Positions 32,722 to 44,399 are shown, counted from the stretch's first letter. The stretch: DNA of 64,000 nucleotides from Lunularia cruciata (GCA_948567375.1 OX419759.1:28745493-28809492); one strand, 5' to 3'. The notes: generated by a model not told the origin, from the letters alone. A program made the numbers and translations.

Positions 32722-33586
32722 GCTGGATACTCCTCCTTTTGGCCTCCTCTGGCCTCGGCTTGTTCACCACCATCGCCGACAAGCCTTACTTACTGCCACC
32801 GATTGCTGAACTTTTGGCTCCCCATCGCTATTGCTCCCAGACTCCTCACTTTTTAAGGTGGGCTCCTCTTCTTTAGATTCCTCCTCTTGCAACTCAATTT
32901 CTTCCCCAGACTCCGATCCCAATTATGCCTCTTACAATCTTTGCAGTCTTCAACAGCAGCCACGTCTTCCTTTGCATGGGAGGCAATCTTGCTTCTTTGG
33001 GTTTGCCTCATTTCTTTGTCTTTGGACTGGTAATTTCTTTGACTTTCCACTGTCCGGTCTTTGCGAAGTATTCATCATTTGCTCAAAGATGCAGCACATA
33101 CAGGCGCTCTTCCTCGTCTGCTTCCCGTCATAAATCTGAATGCATGTGAGACACCATACAATAATGCTCTTCTTCGGTCAGCAAGTTCAGTCTGAAGTAG
33201 AAGCGTGTTGCGAATGGTGCAAAGTAATGCGGTGGTGAGCCTGTTTGCCAATTAACCACCATCTATCTCATTCGGTGGTGAAAGCATTTTGCCCAATTCA
33301 CGGGAGCTCCTGCAAACATTTGATGGAAGAAGACGGCTTGATGCATGTTTACGTAGGTGGTTTGTTCTGGCTTGAACATGGCCATCATCGCCCCCACAAT
33401 GCTTCTTCGGATCGGATCCCGATAGGACTCCACCTTGTAGTCATTTGTAGTTTGTAATTCTCGGAGTGGAAAACGAGTTGCAGATCTCCGCCCTCTCCTC
33501 TGTAGCATTACACTTCCAATAGAAGGTGATCCCCATTGGCTCACCAGCTTCTCTCCCTAATACTAACTTCCAATCCGACTCAGTCT
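32722..33586 (-). pseudogene. LTR-internal ORF of LTR D, N-terminal part
   Basis: Minus strand from about 33580 holds the N-terminal domain: GSPSIGSVMLQRRGRRSATR, NDYKVESYRDPIRRSIVGAM, HQAVFFHQMFAGAPVNWAKC, then AHFYF-type sequence to about 33180 and the acidic linker towards 32722. It is homologous to LTR F 47880-48699. Part of the start region was replaced by the filler at 33587-33645. Confidence 0.75.
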
Positions 33587-33645
33587 TGTAACACCCATTT
33601 GTGCATATGTGTGGTATTGTGATATTTAGCTTGGTATTACAAGTA
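33587..33645 (-). repeat. 59-base filler segment in LTR D, also found at 38957-39015
   Basis: TGTAACACCCATTTGTGC to GGTATTACAAGTA matches the reverse complement of 38957-39015 almost exactly. LTR F has about 110 other bases at this place, so here a deletion was filled with this piece. No target duplication flanks it. Confidence 0.75.
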
Positions 33646-34346
33646 ACTGAAATTCCAGTTCCATGCTAAAAATGTAATACAAAGTCTAATCAAGACTTTG
33701 ATTCTAGCTACTACATCTACCCTTTGGATTGCAAACCCTTGCACCACCAGCGCATTGGCCACCTTCTTCGCCATGATTTGTTCTCTTGTTCTATGATGTT
33801 GGAAGATGAGACCCTCTCCTAGACGAGACACTCTAACTCCCTCAGGGTTTCAGAAAATCTCACTCTTGATGGGCTTCCGGACACGCATTACTACAGGACA
33901 ACTACTCAAAGGAATTGGAAATTTATTCGGAACATTCAACTTTTCCATGCATAGTCGCCATTTTATATTTCCCCAAATAGTAGTCATTCTTCAGTCAATT
34001 TCAACTTCAAATTGCTCTCTTCTACGTGCAACTTCTGGTCACTGTCAAGACATGCTTCTTTTGCCCCCGCCATTTCTTGAAATGTTCTTTCTTGCCACGT
34101 ACTAAGGTTGTGAAACGGTCTTCATCTCTCCCGCGCCTTCCAACCCAAAGACAGTGATCTTTGGACTTTTTCCGTCGTACTCCTCTTCCGAGTACCTCCA
34201 TCATCGGATCCGATGTCATCTTCTTCGGATTTCCTCTGAAGTTAGTTTCATCTATTCTTTGTTTGCAATTCAACTTTTAGTGCTTGCTTCTTCTCTTAAA
34301 CACGACTAAACATAGAAAAACAAAAAAATGTGGGTACCACAGATGC

Positions 34347-34668
34347 AATGCAAACCACAAAGGAAGTACAAGCGCAGAGAAAAGTTAGACATGATAAGCA
34401 TATCAAGCTTGAGGTTGTGTGCAAAGGAGATTTGGTTTTGTTATATGACAATTGCCAAATATTTTTTTTAGGCAAGTTGCATTTGAGATGGAAAGGGCCC
34501 TATCAAGTTCTTCATCTTTATGAAAATGGGTCCATGCAGCTTGTAGACCTAAAGGGCAATCCTTTTGCCACTCAAGTAAACGGGTGGAAAGTTCGGAGAT
34601 ATTGGACCATAGACTCAAAAGTCTCTAAGACACCCAAGGTCTATGTTCACGGGAGCGCTCACATTTGA
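34347..34668 (+). pseudogene. Integrase C-terminal end of element B
   Basis: Continuation of 28257-29086 after LTR D: AMQTTKEVQAQRKVRHDKHI, KGDLVLLYDNCQ, GKLHLRWKGPYQVLHLYENG, LVDLKGNPFATQVNGWKVRR and a stop at 34666-34668. This is the usual end of a plant Ty3 integrase (GPY/F-like). I see no chromodomain. This piece is open. Confidence 0.87.
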
Positions 34669-34678
34669 GGGAGGGGGT
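34667..34678 (+). promoter_or_regulatory. Polypurine tract of element B
   Basis: GAGGGAGGGGG lies just before LTR C (34680), overlapping the integrase stop codon. It is the plus-strand priming site and fixes LTR C as the 3' LTR. Confidence 0.85.
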
Positions 34679-35066
34679 ATGTGGTACCCACATTTTTTGT
34701 TTTTTTTTTAAATGGAGAAGAAGAAGTGTATAGAGAAGTCTGATTGTGCTTGTATGGCCAAAGAAGGTGAAGAAAAGAGTCTTCGGGGTGAAACCCAAGG
34801 TAACGTGGCTTTGGGTCATAATGCAAAGTACTTGGACTTGCCCTGTCAGCATACAACCCAAAGTAAGAAGTCTTCATATCAGGGGGAGCTCTACCCGAGG
34901 CAAAGACAGTGTAACAACCTTTCTTTGGGGTGAGAAATTCAAGAAGGGACCGTTCAAAAACCGGCGGTCATACGCATGAAGTACACTTGACAGTGACAAG
35001 CACATGCAAGAGGTGTGATTTCTTGGTAGAAACTCGAATTGAAGAGAGATGAAGAAGGCACGACTC

Positions 35067-35074
35067 TATAAAAA
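35067..35074 (+). promoter_or_regulatory. TATA box of LTR C
   Basis: TATAAAAA lies 387 bases from the LTR start and about 300 before the LTR ORF, the same offset as in LTR A. Confidence 0.7.
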
Positions 35075-35367
35075 TCAGGCTAATGACAAAGCAATGTTGA
35101 GCAATTTTCCTTTGCCGTTGAGGATTTTTCCTACAGGGGAAGGGAAGTAGAGTTGAAGATGCGCTAGTGTGTAGAGGAGAATTCGAGAGAGTTAAACCGA
35201 GAGATAGTGAGGAAGCAGGAAAGATAGGAGGAGAACAGAAGAACTCCAAATTTGTAGTGAGAAATCATGCAATTCGGAGGTTAGATGTGATTGTGAGAAA
35301 TGAAGTTTTGAGCCGACTTCGGATCACATTCTTGGCATGGAACTAGAACGTAAGTTTTCCAAGATTC

Positions 35368-37659
35368 ACGTCCGAGATAATCAAGAGTAAGTGTCTCAAT
35401 AGCCCCAAGGAAGAGGGGAAGAGAGGAAATCCGGCTCGTAGGACAAAGTCGGATTGGATATTGGTGCTCGGAAGAGAGGCAGGCACAGAGCAAGGTACCA
35501 CGTTCTTGGAGAAGGGAGAGGTAGCCAAAGAAACCCAAGAAGTGAGGGATGCCTTCTCTTCAAAGAGGATGAAGAATGGGTATAAGGTCAAGAGTTACAA
35601 AGATCCGGTGAAGAGAGGGATCGTGAGTGCTCTCATGGCAATCCTGAAGTTGGAGAGAACAACTTATGTGATGAAACACCAAGCGGTGTTCTTCCATAAG
35701 ATGTTTGCAGGAGAACCTATCAACTAGGCGAGGTGCTTCCATGGGAGGACAAGGCAGATGGTGTGGAATTTGCAAGATAAGTTGCCTCCACACTACATCG
35801 TGCCATTCGCAATACATTTCTACCTTGGGTTGAATTTGCTCAATGCGGCGGAGCGCAGCAGAATGGTGTCTCACTTTCATCCCGACTTGAGAAGGGAAGT
35901 CGACGCGGAGGAGCAACAATATATTCTTCAAATCGAAAGCACTGATGAGAACTACACGCAGAAGGGAGGGATTGTGGAGGTAGAAGTAAGTACTCTGAAG
36001 TTGAAGAAGCGGAGTCGACAAGGAGAAGGCAAAGACATAGAGAAGATAGGATCTTGGAAGACCAAGAGAGGAAACCCAAGGAAAGGTATGGTGGTGATTG
36101 TGTCATCAGAAGAAGACTCGGAAGGCAAAGTCGAGTGCAAGTCCAAAGACTTGGAACACGAGGAAGAACCTGAGCTCATGCTACAAAGTGGGGATATGAG
36201 AAGTGATAGGGATGAAGGTGGGGAGATGACGTCGGTACCTACAGCAGAAGAAGAAGAAGTTTGTGTGGAGCTTGAGGAAGAGAATAACGTGAAGTTGGAG
36301 GACGAGGTACTTGAGCCGGAGGAGGAGAAGATTATGATTCAGAGGGAAGTTTGGTCAAGACGCCAGGCAAAGTGTGAAGCGGGATTAAGGAAGGAAAAGG
36401 AAGAGGAGAATGCTTGTTTGAGAAGTGAAGCATCTATTCCAATACAACGACTGCAAAGAAGAAAGCGAGTATCGAGAGAAGAAGAGGTGAAGAAGGAGAT
36501 CACTCCACAGGTTGAAGTAGTTGCGAGTGATGGAGTGGAGTACCTACAAGAAATTGTGTGCCCGTTGTTAGTGAAGCTAGAGTACAAGAAGAAAGAGATG
36601 CAGTCAAAATGTCCAGAGGTGAAGACTGTGTTGCAGGCTTTGGCAAGATTGGAAGAAGAGAACTCAGAGTTGAAGAAGAGTATAATCTGAGGTGAGGAGG
36701 AAAGGGAAGTAATGAGAGGGGATGCAATAGTGTAGAGTCAGGTAATTGAGAAATTGAAGAGAGAAGTGAGGTATCGAGAGGAACTTGTGAAGAAGAATGA
36801 CATAGCAAGGGAGAGACAAGTAGCTGAGTACAAAATCTTGAAGCAGCACTTTGCTGATTCAAGACTAGAAATTATCCATGCTATGGCAAGGGTAGCAAAG
36901 AAGGAACAAGAACTCGATAGAGTGATGGAGAGTGTAGAAGAGAAGAAGCAACTGTGGCAATAGGAGTTGACAATGAGATATAGGGAAAAAGAGAGATTAC
37001 AAGAGTTACTTCATAATCACAAGGAGAAGATTGTGTAGAAGAAGGAGAAGGAAAGTATGAAAGCCAAGTTCAAGGCAGAGTTGGCAATGTACAAGGAAGA
37101 TTTGCTTGCAGATCAGGAGCATGAAAGGAAGATGAGATTGGAGCCATTGAAGGAGATCATAATCAGGTTGAATGCAATGCTGAGTACAGAGGCTAGTGTT
37201 TGTATTGAAGAAACAAGGCTGCACGAGTTGAAGTTGTTGGTGCAGGAGACGAGGAGAAGACATGCAAAGGACATAGACTTGAATGCTCTGTTAATTAGTC
37301 TCAGAACTCGGGTAGATAGGAAGATATTGGAAGTTGAAGACAATATCACGATTAGATTATACTTAGTAAAATTGGAGATAGATAAACTTTGGAAAGATGT
37401 TAGAGCAAAACCTGAAGTAGATGAAGTAGGAGTGCAGATGTCTTCATAGTTATCATTGGAGACATTAGAGGAGAGTGGGTCGGGAGATAAGGAGTTAGAT
37501 AGATTACCCACTAGTGAAATGTCAGATCAGGAAAGAGAATTGTTAGATTTGGTAGAAGATGTAGGAGTTGTGAAACCCAAGGACAGAGTAGTAGGAAGTA
37601 AAGTTACTTTGGGTTTGGGTTTGAAAGCCGAGGAAGAAGTAGACATCGGATCGGATTAG
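35368..37659 (+). pseudogene. LTR-internal coiled-coil ORF of LTR C
   Basis: One frame of 764 codons without any frameshift. The start is ACG where LTR B has ATG. Stops lie at about 35725 (TAG for Trp), 36688 (for Gln), 36733 (for Gln), 36961 (for Trp), 37036 and 37447. The order is N-terminal domain (LPPHYIVPFAIHFYLGLNLL), acidic linker (ELMLQSGDMRSD), coiled coil (EIVCPLLVKLEYKKKEMQSK, DLNALLISLRTRVDRKILEV), tail EEEVDIGSD. It is closely related to LTR B. Confidence 0.85.
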
Positions 37660-38454
37660 TAACCGATTTGAGATTTGAATAGGCATATATGAAGAGGTGC
37701 ATTGTCATTTTGGATCTGTAGGTTGTAGAGTCATTAGGAAGAGGTACATTAGGAAGATAATTGTTGATTGTTTCACTATTTAATAGTGGCATTCACAATC
37801 AGATGTTGTTCAATGCTCATAATTCTGAGAATAGATAAAGCGAAGTGCTGTGAAGTAGTGCTCATTGCTTGAGCTTGATTCCGAGTATTAGCTTTGCAAT
37901 TGTGTTTGTGAGTGTGTGGAGAAATTCAAAGTGCAAGTCAGTGTGCTTGTTGGATGTTGGATTTCGCAGTCTTGATCTTCATTCTGTGTGTCTGATCCTG
38001 AGTGAAGTGCAATCGGAGCAATGCCTTGACATATCTAAGAGGAATTGTAGTGTTGGGAGTATTCTGCATTTGTGAGTGCAGTGCAAAGTTGATGTGAAGC
38101 AATTTTGATTGAGGAAGTTGTGCCTTCTGTGGAGGGATGGAACACAATTCTGAGGCAAAGTCGTTTTGCAATGAAGTGCCATTTTTGGAAGAGCATGAAT
38201 CATCAAAATCAAGATTGTTTGGAAAGAATTGATGGAGTTGTGATTAAGGAGTGTGAAATTCGTGACAAGACTGCGAGTCAGTGCTCGTTACTCTCTTCTG
38301 GGTGTGGTTTCTACCTGAGAGATTAAAGATGCAACCAAGAAGAACTTCATGTTATTATTTGACTTTGTATTTAGACATTTCTGACTCGTATCTCTACGGG
38401 AACAAACTTTACTTACCCAATTACCGCAAAAGTGATATTTTCCGGGTTGTCACA

Positions 38455-39015
38455 ACATTGCTCACTAGAGAACTCAATGAGAGGGAGATAGTTGCAAATG
38501 AAAGGATGATGAGTACCTCCTCACCCCTTGTTTATATGCTTGTGAAATAGTAACCTACCAAAGTTACTAATTACTGTAGTAACTCAAGTTACTAGACTAA
38601 AAGTCAAGTAGAGTCAAAAAGTATAAAGGAATATCCATTCACATGGGCATATTCCATTAGCATGTGATATTATCTTGACCCAACCACTAAGTCAAGGATT
38701 CCTCACATGGGCTATCCTTGGACTATAGAAGAATCCAAAACAAAAAGGCTTGCGGGCCTAAGAGTTCTCAACTCTTTCCTCAAAGCCAAACACCTAGGAA
38801 TAATACCAAGTCAACACACTAGAATCCAAAATAGTGATGCTCATCTTTTCCACTTCCTCTACGTAAGGTCCCCTCTATCTTAGCTATGACTAACTTTAGC
38901 TAATCATGACTAATGTAGAACCATCCTTTATCTCTATATAAATAATATCTCTCAAGTACTTGTAATACCAAGCTAAATATCACAATACCACACACATGCA
39001 CAAATGGGTGTTACA
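38455..39015 (+). other. LTR-like segment of unknown element
   Basis: No coding sequence. There is a TATA-like stretch (CTCTATATAAAT, about 38931-38942) about 70 bases before an LTR-like end GGGTGTTACA (39006-39015). The last 55 bases run from TGTAATACC to GTGTTACA with imperfect inverted ends, and recur as filler in LTR D. A start at TGTGAAATAG (38541) is possible, but there is no target duplication to confirm it. Confidence 0.4.
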
Positions 39016-39272
39016 ATCCATGAATTCTGCACCAAAGTGATAAACTAGCAATACACTCATTTGCTCATGTTGGATGTACATAACCTTGATGTGGAATGGA
39101 TTGGAGAATGGAAAGCTAGGTGCGGGAAATTATTCTCCCGGTGCATCCATCCCATCCGCTCTCTAAGGTCCTTCCTAAGTCTAGCAATTATGTTCTCCAC
39201 CTCAAATTACTCAGTTTCAGTAGTTTGTGTTCTTCCAATAGGGGTGATCCACTCTCTTGGACTAAAACACTT

Positions 39273-39284
39273 GCTCTGATACCA
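39273..39284 (-). promoter_or_regulatory. tRNA-Met type primer binding site (element L)
   Basis: The minus strand reads TGGTATCAGAGC, a perfect plant initiator tRNA-Met primer site. It is one base from an LTR end (GTATTACA at 39286). 39016-39272 would be the start of the internal region of this element; no coding sequence is recognisable there. Confidence 0.85.
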
Positions 39285-39285
39285 T

Positions 39286-40020
39286 TGTAATACTCCAAGG
39301 ACAAGAGAAGAGAGAAAACACAGATTTCACACTCAATCATTTGCTGCCCCAAAGGAGCACCTTCTCTTTATTATATAGACCAAGAGGATCTCCTCCAAGG
39401 AAACTCCACCATAGGATTAGGCACACAGATAGATGACATGTCAGCAAGCTACACCCTTGGATTACTTACTTGGATGGGTGACATGTTGGTCCAAGTCCTA
39501 TCTGGTTGGTCAAACAAGCTTTGATTGGAGGGAATCTTTTAGGGAATCTTCTTGTAGGAATCTTAGAATCACGTGGGTAAGGTACCATTGGAAAGCTCTC
39601 AACAAGACAAACCATGGTGGAGGGAAGGCCAGTCTCTTCCATTGGGGGGGGGATCTACACATTTTTGAGGCCTAATTCATCCGTTTAGGCCTCCAAAATT
39701 GCCTTCAAAGGTTTCAGGCATATTTTGGTTCCTACTCTATTAGTAGAAGTCCCCTTTTGGTGATACCTCTTTTTGATCTGTTTATTCCATCATGTGTAAC
39801 ATCCTTCCAATGTTACCAAACTAATTCTTACCTTTAAATCATATGTCTAGCTATTGATTCTAAGGTCTTCAAGTCTATTTCGGTTTCTGCCCTATTAGTA
39901 GAAGTACTCTTTTGGTGATACTTCTATTTGATCTATTTTGACCATCATGTGTAACATCATTCTAGATGTTACCAAACCAAATTTCACATTTAGATCATAT
40001 GGTTAGCTCTTGGTATTACA
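39286..40020 (-). repeat. LTR of element L
   Basis: A 735-base LTR in minus orientation, TGTAATACCAAGAG (40020) to GGAGTATTACA (39286), placed by the primer site. Only this LTR and about 260 bases of leader remain. The 10 bases after it (40021-40030, GGTTGTCACA) equal the 3' end of the giant LTRs. Confidence 0.7.
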
Positions 40021-40030
40021 GGTTGTCACA

Positions 40031-43000
40031 ATATTGGTAGGTGACATACCCATCCTTCACATGACTACCAACTTGGTCTATAAGAAGTTGTCTCCTCCTA
40101 ATAGTCAATACTAGAATGCATGGGATATAACACTACCAACTAGCACATAATATGACTATACATGTAATGGCCTAAGCTCTCACTAAAAGCTATCAATTGG
40201 ATGACCAAGCTGAAATCTAGATAATGAGCTCTCCATATGTAATGTACTATGTAGAATCATTCCCTAGAGATGTCTGGATCTGAAATGGACACCTTTCTAC
40301 ATCGGTCTTCCATAACTCAAGACCAACAATTGTAGGCTTCTCTAACATAAGGAGTTGTGTGCGAGAGTTTAATAAGACCTTCTATGGTGTGTAGATCTTC
40401 CCAAAAGGTCTCACAAATGGAAAATCCCCCTTTGGTTATCCAATAGAACAACTCTAGGTGTGAATCAAGCTTGCTCAAAGGTAGATCTAATTGGTAACTT
40501 CTCCAACCTAATTGCTAGTGCTTGCCATAAACCACTAGTTGTTGAGCGGATCTCATGCTCCTCAACCAAGTTGGCTCCACTATCAGCCACTTGTACTCTA
40601 GATGCAAGAACCACACCATCCCTACTCTCACAAAGTGTGGCAGCCAACCAGAACACTAGAGTTCAATCAACTCCCAATGTAAACATATCATTGGTTGAGA
40701 ACAAAGAAAAGCACATAATCAATTAAGTCACCTCTAATATTATGCTAGACTCAATCTATGTAGTAGAAAATGGTTGACTAGCATCTAGTCCATCATGCAT
40801 TCCATCACCACCTACCAGACCTACACTAGGACATCTAGAAGCTATGGTTGTTATCTATAGTGCCTCAAAGAGTATCAAAGATTAGGGAAGTCAAACATAT
40901 CTACCAACCTCTCCTCTCTATGAGTCCAACTCTATTGATGCTCCTCTAGGATTTGGAGCATGTACTTCACTCCTAGTCTTTGTGATAGATGTATCTACTT
41001 GTGTTGCTCTGCATATAAAGCCATGCTAGCCAAACTTTGCTCCAACTGCTCAATCTAAGCAGCCATGGATGTATCAAAAGCAAGGGCAGGTACTACGTCC
41101 TACCAAGTATGGGACTTCTACCACCACCTCATCCTCCATGAGCTAGAGCTGTTCTACTACCTACCATAGCAGCCCTACCACTCTGTAACTCTTGGTGAAG
41201 GTCAAAGCATTGGTCACTAATGTGACCAAGTTTGTGGCAATGGTCACACTATCTCTATGTTGATTGAGGTCCACCAAAGGTATCATATCCATTGCCTTGA
41301 GTGCACTCTCTCTTGTAGTGAGGTCCACCACAAGACAAACAAGCAACAACACCATTCATTTGCTATTGTTGACCCAAGATGAAGGTAATGAGGGTCTAGC
41401 TACACTAGGCTCTCCACTTGCTCCATGAAATCTAGGTTGTCCACTTTACCCTTGAAAGCCAACATAGTGTGGTGCACTCTATTGCACTCTAGAAGAAGTA
41501 ACAACTGTAGATGAGGTTTGCCTACCAAATCCAAATGTCACCACTCTCTCCTCCACCATATTGAGCTCAATATGCTCAACCAAACTAAAGACCACCACCA
41601 AAATAAGTGAGATAGCCTATAATAACATAACATTACATATTCTATGTTGTAATTCCTTGTCCAAGATCCCATAACAAAATTGGACTACTTGGACCTTAGT
41701 AACTCCTTAAATCAAATTGATCAACCGTCTCATGCAAGTGTATGCCTTGTGTAATCTCTCTTTAACCTTCCACTAGAACTCTTGCAAGCTTCTCAACTTG
41801 GCAATCCGCACTCCCTAGTAGTTCTACCTCAAGTACTAAAAGGACTCCACCATGGGGTTGAACCTCAGTACTGCACCATACACTATATAGTGGTATCCCA
41901 TTCATAGTAGCACCATCTCCAAATAGTGCACCTCCATTGGATACACCAATGCTAATAGAGCTACAACTTGTGGGTATTGCAAATCTATCCCTAGCAACCA
42001 AGCTTGAAGTGATGGAGATGTAGTTTGGAGACCAATATTGTCTCCATAGCTTGATCTCCTCTAAAAAAAGCTTGCCTAAACTCATGATAATTCTCCATCA
42101 ATGGAACCTGCAAGTGCTGAAATAACCCCTTCTATGCCATGAATGGTATGAACAAAGTTAAGTTCTGCATCTATTGCAAATCACACGAACTATCAAACTC
42201 TTAAATGAAGTCATCAAATCCAATGGTACCTACTATACCAAAGTAGCACCTAGGGCTTTTGAAGGCTCCATAAATCTTGTCCATGTCCCACAACAATGGT
42301 GCAAACATTCCATGTGCACTCTCAACTGAATTAGCTCCTAGATCAAACTCCAAATTAGAGTCATTCTCATCTTTCATTGGGACTTGAGATACAAGTTGAT
42401 ATTGAGTGCCACTTTTGCAAACACACTATGTACAACAGCAATCCTTCCTTTGGAATCCCCAAAGAACTCCATCATGACAATGTAACTCAAACTGCAATTG
42501 TAACCACCACAAGTACCCCATTAAGGATCACCACCAAGTGCCAACATTGAGTGCCATCACCAACTAAACAACACTCACTAAGGTAGCTCTAACTACAACA
42601 ACTACACCAGGAGGAAGGACAACCTATAACCTATCATCACAACATGCACTCTCACCATCTATAGGTCATCACTTCTTGCCTCGCCGGAGAGAAATATAAG
42701 AAGTCTGACTGGTCATCACTCTGCTTCACTACCAAAAGTACACTAGAGCACCAATGCTCTAAAGTCAAGGCACATCATAAAAACATGGTGCACAAACAAG
42801 AAGTAGAGAATAAAGGAGGTTCAATCATAAAAAGTATGAATAAAACCCTTCATCTCATAAATCAACACCAAACTAACTTTGCACTCATTTGGCATTTGAT
42901 ATAATAAGCATGTTTACCTACTCCTAAGCTATCAAGTTCACCAAATATGGGATCAGATTGCCTCCTCTCTCCCTAGCTAAAGCTACATGTGTATATGTAT

Positions 43001-44171
43001 CAATTAATCAATGTTTCAAACAAAAAATGAAGGTGGACTAGTTGGCTAAGGCACTAGTCTAGGAACCAAAGATCTAGGGTTCAAACCCTGTTGCACACAA
43101 TCTAGAAGAGTGGGCAGATTTTACCAAAGATGACCAAAAACTCATCTAAACTAGCTAGCCTCATATCAACAAGTTGGCTTGTTGGCACACAGCCCTATGC
43201 CTCAAAGCCCCTTTCTTTGTGCCAATTTGAACCCTCTCCAAATATTGCCAAGCTTCACTAACTTGAGCACTAGCTAGGGAAATTCAAGCAACCTCCAACT
43301 TTGGACAATCTCTACCAATCTAACGCACCTCCTCTACAATTGGTTGACTGCCAAATCCTATGCTAGCTCTCAACTCAAGCCAAATTGAGAGGATATGGAT
43401 CTCCTAATTTGAAGGGATGGGTTCAAAAATCCACCTTCAATTTTGCACTTCAACCTCACTTCAAACCAAATCTACCTTGATTTCACCTCATGGACTCAAA
43501 TCAAACACCCATTATCTCAAATTCACTCAATTCTCAAAAAAATTGGCTAGCGCTTTTGCATATAGTTTGCCTCACTACCAAAATTTGCATCAATTTGCAT
43601 AGGATTTTCACACACAATCACTCTTAGAGAAATCAAGGACCATGATCAAATGTACCAATGATTAGCCAAGCTTGGAAATACCACCAATACCTTCAGTTAT
43701 TGCACCCGATTTCCCCTTAGCTCTCACTTCTCTAACGCAATCAATTCATTCTTCCACTCAATCACATCTTTACTCAACAATTTTTCAACAATTGGGCACT
43801 AATTATAGTCAAGCCACACCTACTCTAGCTAATAGACTCCATGTGATGCTCACCGGCTTCTATCTATCATAGCTCAAAACTCAAGGGCTCAAGTTCAAAG
43901 AAGTGAGCTCTCTAGAGCTACACTTTGAAAGTATACTCCTTTGCTTGACCCAAGTCTCTGGCCCTAATAGCATCATTGGTGGTACATCCGACGGTGCAAA
44001 TGGTGCAAGTGATGGTGGGCACCACTATGTGATTAGTAGCCCTAACATGAAATCAAACTACTAACAAGTAGTCCATGAGTAAGTACCAAAATACCTATGA
44101 CTACCAACACTACCAATCCAATGGTTGAGCAACCTAGTTTTGGTATAAATCCTAGTACAAATGTTGTGATA
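40031..44171 (-). mobile_element. Element H2: 5' fragment of an H-type element
   Basis: Minus orientation, collinear with H from its first base to about H position 12250. It begins at 44171 as TATCACAACATTTGTA (H: TGTCACGCCATTTGTA) directly against the LTR of element I, with an A1-like repeat, leader (with the tRNA-like segment at 43031-43098), gag, knuckles and part of protease. It ends at about 40031, so the methyltransferase, RT, integrase and PHD parts are missing. It is more decayed than H in places but keeps some reading frames that H has lost. Confidence 0.83.
40240..42420 (-). pseudogene. Gag and protease start of element H2
   Basis: Matches H gag: GTQYQLVSQ near 42390, LLWDMDKIYGAF-like, KLFLEEIKLWRQYWSPNYIS (42085-42000), a zinc knuckle CLSCGGPHYKREC (about 41306-41345) and the linker before protease (LAATLCESRDGVV, about 40600-40656). 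Between gag and protease H2 reads straight on (DASQPFSTT, stop, IESSI), showing the ancestor had a single gag-pol frame there. Many stops are present. Confidence 0.78.
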
Positions 44172-44352
44172 TACAAGTCATCTGATCCTTGGAAGGTACT
44201 TGGAAGCTCTCATCTAAAAGCTTCCTAGATGCTTCTAGCATATTCTTAACATTTGTAGGTTATGTTAGTTCTACCATAATTTTGCTATATGTAGCTGATT
44301 TTACTAACTCCTTAGCTTCTACTAATGCTTTTGCTAACTCTATATTATTAAA
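44172..44352 (-). repeat. 3' LTR remnant of element I
   Basis: Matches 52775-52926 of the 5' LTR (TTCCTAGATGCTTCTAGCAT). It is preceded, in element orientation, by AGCGGTGGGGGAATA, a polypurine-tract-like stretch, and cut off by the start of H2 at 44171. Confidence 0.78.
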
Positions 44353-44399
44353 TATTCCCCCACCGCTAGTTGGTGATATCTTCATTGCCATGGAATCTT

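Larger units (their letters stand above)
29087..34341 (-). mobile_element. Solo giant LTR D, inserted in element B integrase
   Basis: In its own (minus) orientation it starts TGTGGTACCCACA at 34341 and ends TTGTCACA at 29087. The host duplication is GATGT (29082-29086) and GATGC (34342-34346), one C/T apart. No gag or pol lies inside, so it is a solo LTR left by recombination. It is split by the nested solo LTR E. Without E it is about 3.3 kb. Its ORF belongs to the same subfamily as LTR F. Confidence 0.88.
20009..38454 (+). mobile_element. Element B: giant-LTR Ty3/gypsy retroelement (interrupted)
   Basis: A plus-strand element with 5' LTR (20009-23265, first ~490 bases missing), primer site, gag, protease, RT, RNase H, integrase (to 29086, resuming at 34347), polypurine tract and 3' LTR C (34680-38454). 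Solo LTR D sits in the integrase gene between GATGT and GATGC. The two LTRs differ by many substitutions near their 3' ends, so the insertion is not recent. The bases after the 3' LTR are ACATT; the matching left flank is lost with the start of the 5' LTR. Confidence 0.87.
34680..38454 (+). repeat. Giant LTR C (3' LTR of element B, about 3.8 kb)
   Basis: It starts TGTGGTACCCACA after the polypurine tract and ends GGGTTGTCACA at 38454. It has a TATA box at 35067-35074, the LTR ORF (35368-37659), and about 800 bases after it, matching LTRs A and B throughout. Confidence 0.9.

Noticed and set aside
34347-34668. Chromodomain at the end of element B integrase
   Set aside because: After the GPY/F-like segment the protein ends within about 40 residues with no chromodomain pattern.
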